This document shows positions 1 through 13,135 of a stretch of DNA of 64,000 nt, piece by piece. Both the position numbers and the translations under genes were made by a program. This DNA comes from Symsagittifera roscoffensis (Eukaryota; Xenacoelomorpha; Acoela; Convolutidae), in NCBI RefSeq assembly GCF_963678635.1, contig NC_087067.1:14953018-15017017 (forward strand). Reading direction: 5' to 3'. Each line of letters begins with the position of its first letter. The first letter of the stretch is position 1. The notes below the pieces were generated by a model. The model was given only the letters and a program-made list of their open reading frames with translations. It did not search any database and was not told the origin of the DNA.

Positions 1-3000
1 TTTGAGCGTAATTGTCTAAAAAAACCGCTCAAAAACAGCTCATTTCTTGCGGTGATTTTTGAATGGTTTCTCAAGCAAGATTTGAGCGGTTTTTGAGCGG
101 TATTTCTAGATAAGTCGTTCAAAAACCGCTCAAACCGCTCATTTTGAAGCAAGGTTTTGAGCGTAATTGTCTACAAAAACCGCTCAAAAACCGCTAATTT
201 CTTGCGGTGAAGTTTGAACGGTTTCTCAAGCAAGATTTGAGCGGTTTTTGAGCGGTTTTTCTAAATAAACCGTTCAAAAACCGCTCATACCGCTCATTTT
301 GAAGCAAAATTTTGAGCGTAATTGTCTAAAAAAACCGCTCAAAAACCGCTCATTTCTTGCGGTGATTTTTGAATGGTTTCTCAAGCAAGCTTTGAGCGGT
401 TTTTGAGCGGTATTTCTAGATAAGTCGTTCAAAAACCGCTCAAACCGCTCATTTTGAAGCAAGGTTTTGAGCGTAATTGTCTAAAAAAAACCGCTCAAAA
501 ACCGCTTATTTCTTGCGGTGATTTTTGAACGGTTTCTCAAGCAAGATTTGAGCGGTTTTTGAGCGGTTTTTCTAAATAAAACGTTCAAAAACAGCTCAAA
601 CCGCTCATTTTGAAGCAAGGTTTTGAGCGTAATTGTCTAAAAAAAACAGCTCAAAAACCGCTCATTTCTTGCGGTGATTTTTGAATGGTTTCTCAAGCAA
701 GCTTTGAGCGGTTTTTGAGCGGTATTTCTAGATAAGTCGTTCAAAAACCGCTCAAACCGCTCATTTTGAAGCAAGATTTTGAGCGTAATTGTCTACAAAA
801 ACCGCTCAAAAACAGCTCATTTCTTGCGGTGATTTTTGAACGGTTTCTCAAGCAAGATTTGAGCGGTTTTTGAGCGGTTTTTCTAGATAAACCGTTCAAA
901 AAGCGCTCAAACCGCTCATTTTGAAGCAAGATTTTGAGCGGTTTTTGAGCGGTTTTTCTAGATAAACCGTTCAAAAAGCGCTCAAACCGCTCATTTTGAA
1001 GCAAGATTTTGAGCGTAATTGTCTAAAAAAAACCGCTCAAAAACAGCTCATTTCTTGCGGTGAAGTTTGAACGGTTTCTCAAGCAAGATTTGAGCGGTTT
1101 TTGAGCGGTTTTTCTAAATAAACCGTTCAAAAACCGCTCATACCGCTCATTTTGAAGCAAAATTTTGAGCGTAATTGTCTAAAAAAACCGCTCATTTCTT
1201 GCGGTGATTTTTGAACGGTTTCTCAAGCAAGATTTGAGCGGTTTTTGAGCGATTTTTCTAGATAAACCGTTCAAAAACCGCTCAAACCGCTCATTTTGAA
1301 GCAAGATTTTGAGCGTAATTGTCTAAAAAAACCGCTCAAAAACAGCTCATTTCTTGCGGTGATTTTTGAACGGTTTCTCAAGCAAGATTTGAGCGGTTTT
1401 TGAGCGGTTATTCTAGATAAACCGTTCAAAAACCGCTCAAACCGCTCATTTTGAAGCAAAGTTTTGAGCGTAATTGTCTAAAAAAACCGCTTAAAAACAG
1501 CTCATTTCTTGCGGTGATTTTTGAACGGTTTCTCAAGCAAGATTTGAGCGGTTTTTGAGCGGTTTTTCTAGACAAATCGTTCAAAAACCGCTCAAACCGC
1601 TCGATTTGAAGCAAGGTTTTGAGCGTAATTGTCTAAAAAAAACCGCAAAAAAACCGCTTATTTCTTGCGGTGATTTTTGAACGGTTTCTCAAACAAGATT
1701 TGAGCGGTTTTTGAGCGGTATTTCTAGATAAGTCGTTCAAAAACCGCTCAAACCGCTCATTTTGAAGCAAGATTTTGAGCGTAATTGTCTACAAAAACCG
1801 CTCAAAAACAGCTCATTTCTTGCGGTGATTTTTGAACGGTTTCTCAAGCAAGATTTGAGCTGTTTTTGAGCGGTTTTTCTAAATAAACCGTTCAAAAACC
1901 GCTCATACCGCTCATTTTGAAGCAAAATTTTGAGCGTAATTGTCTAAAAAAACCGCTCAAAAACCGCTCATTTCTTGCGGTGATTTTTGAATGGTTTCTC
2001 AAGCAAGCTTTGAGCGGTTTTTGAGCGGTATTTCTAAATAAGTCGTTCAAAAACCGCTCAAACCGCTCATTTTGAAGCAAGGTTTTGAGCGTAATTGTCT
2101 AAAAAAAACCGCTCAAAAACCGCTCATTTCTTGCGGTGATTTTTGAATGGTTTCTCAAGCAAGCTTTGAGCGGTTTTTGAGCGGTATTTCTAGATAAGTC
2201 GTTAGAAAACCGCTCAAACCGCTCATTTTGAAGCAAGATTTTGAGCGTAATTGTCTACAAAAACCGCTCAAAAACAGCTCATTTCTTGCGGTGATTTTTG
2301 AACGGTTTCTCAAGCAAGATTTGAGCGGTTTTTGAGCGGTTTTTCTAGATAAACCGTTCAAAAAGCGCTCAAACCGCTCATTTTGAAGCAAGATTTTGAG
2401 CGGTTTTTGAGCGGTTTTTCTAGATAAACCGTTCAAAAAGCGCTCAAACCGCTCATTTTGAAGCAAGATTTTGAGCGTAATTGTCTAAAAAAAACCGCTC
2501 AAAAACAGCTCATTTCTTGCGGTGAAGTTTGAACGGTTTCTCAAGCAAGATTTGAGCGGTTTTTGAGCGGTTTTTCTAAATAAACCGTTCAAAAACCGCT
2601 CATACCGCTCTTTTTGAAGCAAAATTTTGAGCGTAATTGTCTAAAAAAACCGCTCATTTCTTGCGGTGATTTTTGAACGGTTTCTCAAGCAAGATTTGAG
2701 CGGTTTTTGAGCGGTTTTTCTAGATAAACCGTTCAAAAACCGCTCAAACCGCTCATTTTGAAGCAAGATTTTGAGCGTAATTGTCTAAAAAAAACCGCTC
2801 ATTTCTTGCGGTGATTTTTGAACGGTTTCTCAAGCAAGATTTGAGCGGTTTTGAGCGGTTTTTTTAGATAAACTGTTAAATAACCGCTCAAACCACTCAT
2901 TTTGAAGCAAGATTTTGAGCGTAATTGTCTAAAAAAAACCGCTCAAAAACCGCTCATTTCTTGCGGTGATTTTTGAACGGTTTCTCAAGCAAGATTTGAG

Positions 3001-6000
3001 CGGTTTTTGAGCAGTTTTTCTAGATAAACCGTTCAAAAACCGCTCAAACCGCTCATTTTGAAGCAAGATTTTGAGCGTAATTGTCTAAAAAAACCGCTCA
3101 AAAACCGCTCATTTCTTGCGGTGATTTTTGAACGGTTTCTCAAGCAAGATTTGAGCGGTTTTTGAGCAGTTTTTCTAGATAAACCGTTTAAAAACCGCTC
3201 AAACCGCTCATTTTGAAGCAAGATTTTGAGCGTAATTGTCTAAAAAAACCGCTCAAAAACCGCTCATTTCTTGCGGTGATTTTTGAACGGTTTCTCAAGC
3301 AAGATTTGAGCGATTTTGAGCGGTTTTCTAGATAAACCGTTAAAAAAACCGCTCAAACCGCTCATTTTGAAGCAAGGTTTTGAGCGTAATTGTCTAAAAA
3401 AAAACCGCTCAAAAACCGCTTATTTCTTGCGGTGATTTTTGAACGGTTTCTCAAGCAAGATTTGAGCGGTTTTCGAGCGGTTTTTCTAGATAAACTGTTC
3501 AAAAACGGCTCAAACCGCTCATTTTGAAGCAAGATTTTGAGCGTAATTGTAACAAAAAAACCGCTCAAAAACCGCTCATTCCTTGCGGTGATTTTTGAAC
3601 GGTTTCTCAAGCAAGATTTGAGCGGTTTTTGAGCGGTATTTCTAGATAAGTCGTTCAAAAACCGCTCAAACCGCTCATTTTGAAGCAAGATTTTGAGCGT
3701 AATTGTCTACAAAAACCGCTCAAAAACAGCTCATTTCTTGCGGTGATTTTTGAACGGTTTCTCAAGCAAGATTTGAGCTGTTTTTGAGCGGTTTTTCTAA
3801 ATAAACCGTTCAAAAACCGCTCATACCGCTCATTTTGAAGCAAAATTTTGAGCGTAATTGTCTAAAAAAACCGCTCAAAAACCGCTCATTTCTTGCGGTG
3901 ATTTTTGAATGGTTTCTCAAGCAAGATTTGAGCGGTTTTTGAGCGGTTTTTCTAAATAAACCGTTCAAAAACCGCTCATACCGCTCATTTTGAAGCAAAA
4001 TTTTGAGCGTAATTGTCTAAAAAAACCGCTCAAAAACCGCTCATTTCTTGCGGTGATTTTTGAATGGTTTCTCAAGCAAGCTTTGAGCGGTATTTCTAGA
4101 TAAGTCATTCAAAAACCGCTCAAACCGCTCATTTTGAAGCAAGGTTTTGAGCGTAATTGTCTAAAAAAAACCGCTCAAAAACCGCTTATTTCTTGCGGTG
4201 ATTTTTGAACGGTTTCTCAAGCAAGATTTGAGCGGTTTTTGAGCGGTTTTTCTAAATAAACCGTTCAAAAACAGCTCAAACCGCTCATTTTGAAGCAAGG
4301 TTTTGAGCAAAATTGTCTAAAAAAAACCGCTCAAAAACCGCTCATTTCTTGCGGTGATTTTTGAATGGTTTCTCAAGCAAGCTTTGAGCGGTTTTTGAGC
4401 GGTATTTCTAGATAAGTCGTTCAAAAACCGCTCAAACCGCTCATTTTGAAGCAAGATTTTGAGCGTAATTGTCTACAAAAACCGCTCAAAAACAGCTCAT
4501 TTCTTGCGGTGATTTTTGAACGGTTTCTCAAGCAAGATTTGAGCGGTTTTTGAGCGGTTTTTCTAGATTAACCGTTCAAAAAGCGCTCAAACCGCTCATT
4601 TTGAAGCAAGATTTTGAGCGGTTTTTGAGCGGTTTTTCTAGATAAACCGTTCAAAAAGCGCTCAAACCGCTCATTTTGAAGCAAGATTTTGAGCGTAATT
4701 GTCTAAAAAAAACCGCTCAAAAACAGCTCATTTCTTGCGGTGAAGTTTGAACGGTTTCTCAAGCAAGATTTGAGCGGTTTTTGAGCGGTTTTTCTAAATA
4801 AACCGTTCAAAAACCGCTCATACCGCTCTTTTTGAAGCAAAATTTTGAGCGTAATTGTCTAAAAAAACCGCTCATTTCTTGCGGTGATTTTGAACGGTTT
4901 CTCAAGCAAGATTTGAGCGGTTTTTGAGCGGTTTTTCTAGATAAACCGTTCAAAAACCGCTCAAACCGCTCATTTTGAAGCAAGATTTTGAGCGTAATTG
5001 TCTAAAAAAAACCGCTCATTTCTTGCGGTGATTTTTGAACGGTTTCTCAAGCAAGATTTGAGCGGTTTTGAGCGGTTTTTTTAGATAAACTGTTAAATAA
5101 CCGCTCAAACCGCTCATTTTGAAGCAAGATTTTGAGCGTAATTGTCTAAAAAAACCGCTCAAAAACCGCTCATTTCTTGCGGTGATTTTTGAACGGTTTC
5201 TCAAGCAAGATTTGAGCGGTTTTTGAGCAGTTTTTCTAGATAAACCGTTCAAAAACCGCTCAAACCGCTCATTTTGAAGCAAGATTTTGAGCGTAATTGT
5301 CTAAAAAAACCGCTCAAAAACCGCTCATTTCTTGCGGTGATTTTTGAACGGTTTCTCAAGCAAGATTTGAGCGGTTTTTGAGCGGTTTTTCTAGATAAAC
5401 CGTTTAAAAACCGCTCAAACCGCTCATTTTGAAGCAAGATTTTGAGCGTAATTGTCTAAAAAAACCGCTCAAAAACCGCTCATTTCTTGCGGTGATTTTT
5501 GAACGGTTTCTCAAGCAAGATTTGAGCGATTTTGAGCGGTTTTCTAGATAAACCGTTAAAAAAACCGCTCAAACCGCTCATTTTGAAGCAAGGTTTTGAG
5601 CGTAATTGTCTAAAAAAAAACCGCTCAAAAACCGCTTATTTCTTGCGGTGATTTTTTAACGGTTTCTCAAGCAAGATTTGAGCGGTTTTCGAGCGGTTTT
5701 TCTAGATAAACTGTTCAAAAACGGCTCAAACCGCTCATTTTGAAGCAAGATTTTGAGCGTAATTGTCAAAAAAAACCGCTCAAAAACCGCTCATTCCTTG
5801 CGGTGATTTTTGAACGGTTTCTCAAGCAAGATTTGAGCGGTTTTTGAGCGGTATTTTTAGATAAGTCGTTCAAAAACCGCTCAAACCGCTCATTTTGAAG
5901 CAAGATTTTGAGCGTAAATGTCTACAAAAACCGCTCAAAAACAGCTCATTTCTTGCGGTGATTTTTGAACGGTTTCTCAAGCAAGATTTGAGCGGTTTTT

Positions 6001-7560
6001 GAGCGGTTTTTTTAGATAAACCGTTTAAAAAAGCGCTCAAACCGCTCATTTTGAAGCAAGATTTTGAGCGGTTTTTGAGCGGTTTTTCTAGATAAACCGT
6101 TCAAAAAGCGCTCAAACCGCTCATTTTGAAGCAAGATTTTGAGCGTAATTGTCTAAAAAAAAACCGCTCAAAAACAGCTCATTTCTTGCGGTGAAGTTTG
6201 AACGGTTTCTCAAGCAAGATTTGAGCGGTTTTTGAGCGGTTTTTCTAAATAAACCGTTCAAAAACTGCTCATACCGCTCATTTTGAAGCAAAATTTTGAG
6301 CGTAATTGTCTAAAAAAACCGCTCATTTCTTGCGGTGATTTTTGAACGGTTTCTCAAGCAAGATTTGAGCGGTTTTTGAGCGGTTTTTCTAGATAAACCG
6401 TTCAAAAACCGCTCAAACCGCTCATTTTGAAGCACGATTTTGAGCGTAATTGTCTAAAAAAAACCGCTCATTTCTTGCGGTGATTTTTGAACGGTTTCTC
6501 AAGCAAGATTTGAGCGGTTTTGAGCGGTTTTTTTAGATAAACTGTTAAATAACCGCTCAAACCGCTCATTTTGAAGCAAGATTTTGAGCGTAATTGTCTA
6601 AAAAAACCGCTCAAAAACCGCTCATTTCTTGCGGTGATTTTTGAACGGTTTCTCAAGCAAGATTTGAGCGGTTTTTGAGCAGTTTTTCTAGATAAACCGT
6701 TCAAAAACCGCTCAAACCGCTCATTTTGAAGCAAGATTTTGAGCGTAATTGTCTAAAAAAACCGCTCAAAAACCGCTCATTTCTTGCGGTGATTTTTGAA
6801 TGGTTTCTCAAGCAAGATTTGAGCGGTTTTTGAGCGGTTTTTCTAGATAAACCGTTTAAAAACCGCTCAAACCGCTCATTTTGAAGCAAGATTTTGAGCG
6901 TAATTGTCTAAAAAAACCGCTCAAAAACCGCTCATTTCTTGCGGTGATTTTTGAACGGTTTCTCAAGCAAGATTTGAGCGATTTTGAGCGGTTTTCTAGA
7001 TAAACCGTTAAAAAAACCGCTCAAACCGCTCATTTTGAAGCAAGGTTTTGAGCGTAATTGTCTAAAAAAAACCGCTCAAAAACCGCTTATTTCTTGCGGT
7101 GATTTTTGAACGGTTTCTCAAGCAAGATTTGAGCGGTTTTTGAGCGGTTTTTCTAGATAAACTGTTCAAAAACGGCTCAAACCGCTCATTTTGAAGCAAG
7201 ATTTTGAGCGTAATTGTCAAAAAAAAACGCTCAAAAACCGCTCATTCCTTGCGGTGATTTTTGAACGGTTTCTCAAGCAAGATTTGAGCGGTGTTTGAGC
7301 GGTTTTTTTAGATAAACCGTTCAAAAACCGCTCAAACCGCTCATTTTGTAGCAAGATTTTGAGCGTAATTGTCTAAAAGAACCGCTCAAAAACCGCTCAT
7401 TTCTTGCGGTGATTTTTGAACGGTTTCTCAAGCAAGATTTGAGCGGTTTTTGAGCGGTTTTTTTAGATAAACCGTTCAAAAACCGCTCAAACCGCTCCTT
7501 TTGAAGCATGATTTTGAGCGTAATTGTCTGAAAAAAAAACGCTCAAACCGCTCAAATCTT
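1..7560. repeat. Satellite array, about 155-bp monomer with higher-order organisation
   Basis: About 47 head-to-tail monomers can be counted from the recurring word TTGCGGTGA, usually 150-157 bp apart. Each monomer holds two direct GAGCGGTTTTT words, a CTAGATAAACCGTTC segment, inverted AAAAACCGCTCA words, and a link reading TTTTGAAGCAAGATTTTGAGC followed by GTAATTGTCTA, so a single strand could fold into several hairpins. Extra half-monomers of about 75 bp sit at 931-1005, 2393-2467, 4611-4685 and 6061-6135. These and other private variants recur at 1462, 2218 and 1450 bp, which shows higher-order units of about 9 and 14 monomers. The array runs off the left edge of the window. Minus-strand frames of 62-108 codons recur in it, but 155 is not a multiple of three and the frames are by-products of the repeat. 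Confidence 0.97.
7495..7560. repeat. Right edge of satellite array with inverted monomer piece
   Basis: The last forward link (TTTTGAAGCATGATTTTGAG, from 7499) is followed within about 35 bp by its reverse complement (CGCTCAAATCTTGCTTCAAA, up to about 7570). The array therefore ends in a short inverted satellite piece able to form a hairpin. Beyond it the sequence becomes non-repetitive. Confidence 0.75.
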
Positions 7561-9940
7561 GCTTCAAATTAGGTGAAAAATCTCGAATCGGGAGGACAAA
7601 AATACTAAATGAGGATGAATTTTTTGATAATCATTGCAAGTCAAGATGCTAATTTTCATATAGATTTGAATCAAACAATCTGTGTGATTTTTTTGTAATC
7701 AAAAAACTCTCTTTTTTTTGCATGCAACCAATTTTGGCATCCAATCATTGTCCGCACTTGTTGACACAATCAGGCAGACGACGAAACGAACAATGAGAAA
7801 AAATATAACGGAATGAGAAGTAGCAAAACGACATACTAGACAATCCGAATGACGACAAGCAAGACAGGAGCCAAATGATGCAAGCGAGACTGTCTGGTGC
7901 AATAAGAATTCAAATGATGCAAAACACATGACCTGGTTCAAACAAGAGCCAATTGATAAACGCAAGGGCTGCAAGGAGTCAAAATGATTGACTAATTTGT
8001 GCAAAAGGAGGCCGGAGGACGAACCCGGATTAACCCCAACAATTGCAAGGTTGTCGGACCTTGATAGCATATCATCGCAAGATAGAACGCTGTTACCCAC
8101 CGGTATGCCAACTGCACCCATTAGGGTGGTAAAACTTCTCGGTATACCAATTGGATCAGTTCTAAGGCTTTTTGCTGTTTTTCTGCTACCAGAGTTCAGT
8201 TTGCGACTTCCGATATTATATTAATCAGATCCGCAATACATTGAAAGTATCAACTTTCTCTGTTTTCGGTGCGAAAGTCTCTAGAAACTCTCGAGATAAA
8301 ACAGCAAAATTTTGCCGTGGTTTCAGACACCTCCTGTAGCACGAGTAACAATCAGACTAACGTAATGCATCCATTTGGCAATAGCAAACTAAAATTATCG
8401 CAAAAAAGCTACTGAATCTAAAATGGTTAAATTTTTCTCAAGTTTCATCTTATTTTTATAAAATGTAAGATCATGCTTGCCACAAGTCTAATAGGGTGCG
8501 TCTTTGTGGCTGATCTTCGCAAGTATCTCTACTCCAATCAAGTTGGTTTAATGATCAATATTGAGCACTGTTTTTGTTCATCGGCGAAAATCATCATGGG
8601 TTTCAAAAACCAACTAAAAGGGCCAGTACACGGTTGTCGATTTGACAGCCCCATATATTAGTTCAACTTAATTGAAAAGTTTTTGAGAGTATACTCCGAA
8701 AAGCTTAAAACTAGACGGTACAGGATAAAGGAAAATTAACTGGTTGGTTGAGTAATTAGATTTTATTTAACCATCGAGTCCAGTTTTTTAATTGTGACGC
8801 TATTATTCAACTTAAGCAACTCATACAATCAGTTGAGCCAGCTGATATGGGAACCTTTTTCAGGCAATTGACGCTAATGTTCTAGAAAATATTGATAATT
8901 ATGCTTCCTTGTTGGATGCCGAAAATTTCACTGTTCCAAAAACCATCAAATAAGTGTCATTAGTACACAACATAAATGGAAACTAGAGAAGATGGAAGTA
9001 CCAGCGAAGGAGTAAAACGACCTGCTCATCTCAAAAGCTGGTGCAATAACACCTTTTAATCAGGACTTCTCCCGTGCATCTCTTCTTTTGAGTTACTTTC
9101 TTTTTTTGGGCTGCTAGGAATTTTATTTGAATGCCCCGTCGGTCAAAAACTAGCAGTTAAGCTAGGAATATCTGCTGCATCAGTCTCTGGGTAGAAAAAC
9201 TAGAAGTTTCCCGGTGCTGATCTTGCTTTCGTGCTGAACGTTGTCAGAACGTTTTTCTGACGGAGCATCAGGCCCTCTTTATGCCAGCTGGTAAGATCTG
9301 CGAGGATGAATCACACTCAGAGTCAATTTGATCCAGTTTGAGCACCTGCTGACCACTGCCAGAACTTTTCGGCGCAAAACAATAAATGATGAGCCTTTCA
9401 GCAATTGCTACACGGGATTTACGGTGTTGGCCACAACTGAGTTTCATTTAGTTTCCGGGCAACTGAGATTATTATTAAGATTAAACTGATACTCCAACTT
9501 TGTTGAAATTGAAAAAAAACTATATCTTTCATCACCTGAAACACAATTTTCTGATAAATTAGATATTTTTGAGGCGGTCTGAAAAGTTTCGAAGGCGCAT
9601 GACAAAACCATAGGCAACCACCTAGCCACGAGGTTATGCGTAAGCAGCTTTGACCGAATTTCATCCCAAATAATGAAATACTCACTCAAAATCCCGGAAA
9701 CGGATCCCACTTCCATCCCACTTACTGAATTACTCAATTCAACCCAAAAACTGCAGAAGCTCTCATGAAAATAATTTAATGACTATGCTTTTAGTTTTAG
9801 CCGACAACACGCAAAAAGATGACGACAAAGGAAAAAAAATAAAATCATTTTCGACGCCACCGTGGATTTTTTAGCCTATCCTTGCTAGTCGTTGTTTCGC
9901 TGCAAATATCACTGAAGAGGGTTCACACAAAAAGTATCTA
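7561..9940. other. Intergenic stretch, no supported gene
   Basis: Moderately AT-rich unique-looking DNA. Opposed frames near 7699-8224 (140 codons minus, 78 codons plus) match nothing I recognise and mostly mirror one another. Around 9100-9330 the sequence is less AT-rich and broken by stops in every frame, as a decayed gene or retroelement might be. No splice-supported exon chain was found. Confidence 0.5.
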
Positions 9941-9944
9941 AGAC

Positions 9945-9983
<39 letters not shown>
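9941..9983. repeat. (GA)n microsatellite
   Basis: About 40 bp of almost uninterrupted AG dinucleotides with a few C or T interruptions at the left end. Confidence 0.95.
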
Positions 9984-9987
<4 letters not shown>

Positions 9988-10578
9988 CTGAAAACTGCTT
10001 TTTTAGGTTATTTATCATTATCTATTTATTTAGAAAACTCTTCTCGTTCTCAGTACTTCTGTCATCTTTTTGTTGTTCAGAGGTGTTCTCATCTCTTTTT
10101 CTCATCTCTCCGTCATCTAATGTCAAAACACCATTTTTTACTAATCGAAGTTTAAATGCAAGTTTTGTTCTCTCATTTTCAAAAGGTTGACTTGTGATAC
10201 TAACGTTTTATCTTGAGGTCGAAGTAATTAACTGATTGACTTAATTTAGAGAAGCACGCATATTTTTTGGCCGCAGAATAATTTTGCTCAGGCTGCGTCG
10301 TCGAATGAGAAAGAGGTTGGGCATTACTTGTGTGTCGAGTGGTGGCGGCGTATATTCAACTGCTACAGGCACAGGCACCGAATATGCCCTACAAGTCGAT
10401 GTATGCTAGAAAGGATAGATGATATCTAATTGGGTTATTCATTGCTTTTGGTCCCGTAATTGTTGAAATAACTAAGTTTAAGTCCATGTGAACAAGCTCT
10501 TCTAACCACTTTTGACCAAGCTGAACTTTTCCCATTATAAACCTCAATTGATTATTTCAACACCATATTAAATTTTTA

Positions 10579-10779
10579 TTAAAATAAAAAATACACTGTT
10601 GACACGGAGTCGAACACTGTAATTTTTGGCATGTTGGATGACTCGGGCTTTTTTTGATTTTGAGGAGTGGTCGAATTTCCAAGGGAGTGAGCGAGGGCAG
10701 GTGCGATGGTAATGGCAAGAACAAAAGCAAGGGCGAGGACAAAAAACCGCCCCTTCGCTGCCAACCGTTCGCTGACCAC
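10579..10779 (-). CDS. Doubtful small secreted-type open frame, GTG start
   Basis: The minus-strand frame encodes 66 residues. After a short basic start comes a hydrophobic stretch (residues 12-30, FFVLALAFVLAITIAPALA) ending in an ALA signal-peptidase-like site, then a polar tail. An AATAAA overlaps the stop (plus-strand TTTATT at 10575-10580). It is locally less AT-rich than its flanks. Against it: there is no ATG, the first usable codon is GTG, a TAA lies four codons upstream in frame, and no good 3' splice site precedes it. It could be a decayed exon. I do not recognise a family. Confidence 0.15.
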   Translation of the reverse strand: MVSERLAAKGRFFVLALAFVLAITIAPALAHSLGNSTTPQNQKKPESSNMPKITVFDSVSTVYFLF

Positions 10780-12749
10780 AGCGTTAAAATTTTAAACTAA
10801 GAATAACTTAACTCGGAATTGCACATTTTTTTAAACTAGAGTATGGGAAGACTTTTTTAGAAAAACAATTAACAATGGACAGTGAACGAGAAAAAATGGT
10901 TTTCAGAAGAACATACAAACAGTGACAGGGCTGTCAACTTCAGATTCAATCAGATCATGATTTTCATCAATATTTGCTGATTTCTGTTCGCAAGTGAGAA
11001 GTCAGCAATGTCACAGCACTGAGGGCTTCGTGATTCAGTCTTTCATTCTGGCGATGAGCATTAACTCAACCATCATGTAGTGTCTGATGTATAGTGTCTT
11101 TTTTGCGAGCGAAATGTTCTAAGCACTCGAGGGAATAACCAAAGTTTTAATGACCTTTTGCTGTGATCAATTATCAATTTACATGTCATTGATTTACTGT
11201 TGTCAAATGATTTTTTTGAACCATTATCTTGTCAGTTTTCATAAATGCTGTTCACTTTCTTTTGAATTGGTGTAATTATTTGCTAACTTTTTTGCAGAGA
11301 TACATTTTTTTAAAATCGCAAACAATTTGTCCTAATTCTGCTGTTCTCTGCAAAAATTTGCCCTAATACTACACGAAGTTGCTGCTCATATTTCTGACAA
11401 TATTGACATCAATACAACTTTTTGCGAAATAAGTTTCAAGTTTATAATTTCAAGAGCGAGCTGTTTTTCAATATTTTCAAGCCGTTTCGGTCTGAAAATT
11501 GAAAAAAAAAGTTTAAATCCGCTCCGGCTATGATCTTATGATGAAAGAGTTTAATATCAAATTCAGCGCTAACGTTCACGTGTCGTTATTTAAGTATCAA
11601 CTGTAAAATTCACAAATTCGATTCAAATTGGCTCACTTTAGATAATGCGGAAACCAAAGGCCATTTCTATTAGCCCTCGTCTGCATCTGTATAATTAAAA
11701 CTGTCCTGCACGCCGTTGGGCATCTTAAGTGTGGAAGTGATTACAATTATTCCCACCGCAAAAATTTTCGCAAAAACTGTGAAAAGGCCAGAGAGATTGA
11801 TTAAAACTGTATCCGAGAGAACCATTCGGTGCTGCAATTCTTCGCATTTTTCAACTGACGAAACTCTTAATTACATTTTTTGATTGTCCAGATGAAGATA
11901 CTTGGCGTGACTCTGTAAAAAAATCAAATTTTAAAAAAGATTAAAAAGCAAAGCCACACACGTCAAACAATATGAGTACAAAGTTTGGACCAAAAAATTC
12001 ATTTCAATAGGAGATAAAAGCGCAGCAAAACTTATCTCAAGAAACAAAACAGAATGCGAATACCAGCAGTAAGCACCATAATACCGTAGCCAGTGAAACA
12101 ACCGAGGAGTGCTGCTGCGAAAGCAAAACCTCAACACCAGCGCTGCTGATAATGAGGATGAAGATGCAGTAGCTAATGCAAGCAAAACTTTTGAGGACTT
12201 CAACGAGAAAAGAACCAAAAAAATTAAAGAGTTCAGCAGGTCTTAAAAATTTTTGTCTATATTTATTTATTTTTACAATTTTTTGTTTCTGCATTTTTTT
12301 AATTTGCGCTTGAAGTTTTTATTTTAGTTTCAGGAAAAAACCAATGTTTCAATTCTCCAGTTATATCAGTAATCACCATTTAAAAAATTTTAAAATAAAA
12401 AAACTCATTCTGATTTGAATTCACTCTTATCTCATCTCAAGTACTGTCTTTTTGATTTTAAATTCTTCTCAATCCACTAATCCCAAAGAATGACCTTTTT
12501 TTAGTCGATGTGGTGTGCGTTTGTTTCCAAAACAAGTTCATCCCACTAAGCACAAGTATTTTTTTGGGTAAGTTCGATGATTTTATAAAATTTTTGTTGG
12601 GAATTTTATCCTATATACTAAACGGTACATCTAACTTTTGGTTAAGCATTGATTTATTATTTTTTCGTGGGTTCCGCTAATATTATTTGTCCTTGCTTTC
12701 AAAGTTAGCATTGTTGGATAACAGTTCCACGTCTAGATTTCAGTTGTCG

Positions 12750-13135
12750 TAGCGCACAAACTAGTTCAGTTAAGTTTGATACTCTGAATTGCCATCAAAT
12801 ATAGAATATTTAGCGTACGCTTACATTTGCGGATTTCGCTTAGAGAATTTCACGTAAATATGCAGAATTTACTTATATTTTGCAGCATCCGCTTACAGTT
12901 AAATTCGCTTGTTTCAGAACCTGCTAGAAAACAAATGTTCTGACAAAATTTGCGTTACAGCTCTTTGTATGCGGAATCCACGGAAATTTTTAGGTGGAAT
13001 CCACTTAGATTTGGGAACATGGTTAAAGGCTTGGCTCTGGATTCCACTGACCTGCAGACACCAAGTTGTGCGCCTATTCATTGCACAATTTGGGCTCCTA
13101 TTATTTAAATGCATACAAAAACTCAATGGCTAAAC
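12750..13135 (+). repeat. Interspersed repeat, GGAATCCAC-rich family, copy 1
   Basis: The left half is a degenerate short repeat in which words like GGAATCCACTTA recur every 25-30 bp. The right half (TTCTGACAAAATTTGCGTTA to the GCGCCTATTCATTGCACA part) aligns by eye with 56995-57185 in the TRIM gene intron. A 74-codon frame and its mirror lie inside and are not treated as coding. Confidence 0.7.

Noticed and set aside
1-7510. Many minus-strand frames of 62-108 codons with near-identical sequence beginning MLQNERFERF
   Set aside because: They lie in a 155-bp satellite whose period is not a multiple of three, so each frame stops after about one monomer. They start and end at the same repeat positions and carry indels shared with the DNA repeat, not a protein.
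7699-8224. 140-codon minus frame and 78-codon plus frame
   Set aside because: They overlap on opposite strands, match no family and have no splice or poly(A) context. They follow from a locally lower AT content.
10305-10409. 34-codon ATG frame with a Gly/Thr-rich middle, in a locally less AT-rich patch
   Set aside because: Too short and without a supported partner exon. It might be a last exon, but there is no evidence beyond composition.
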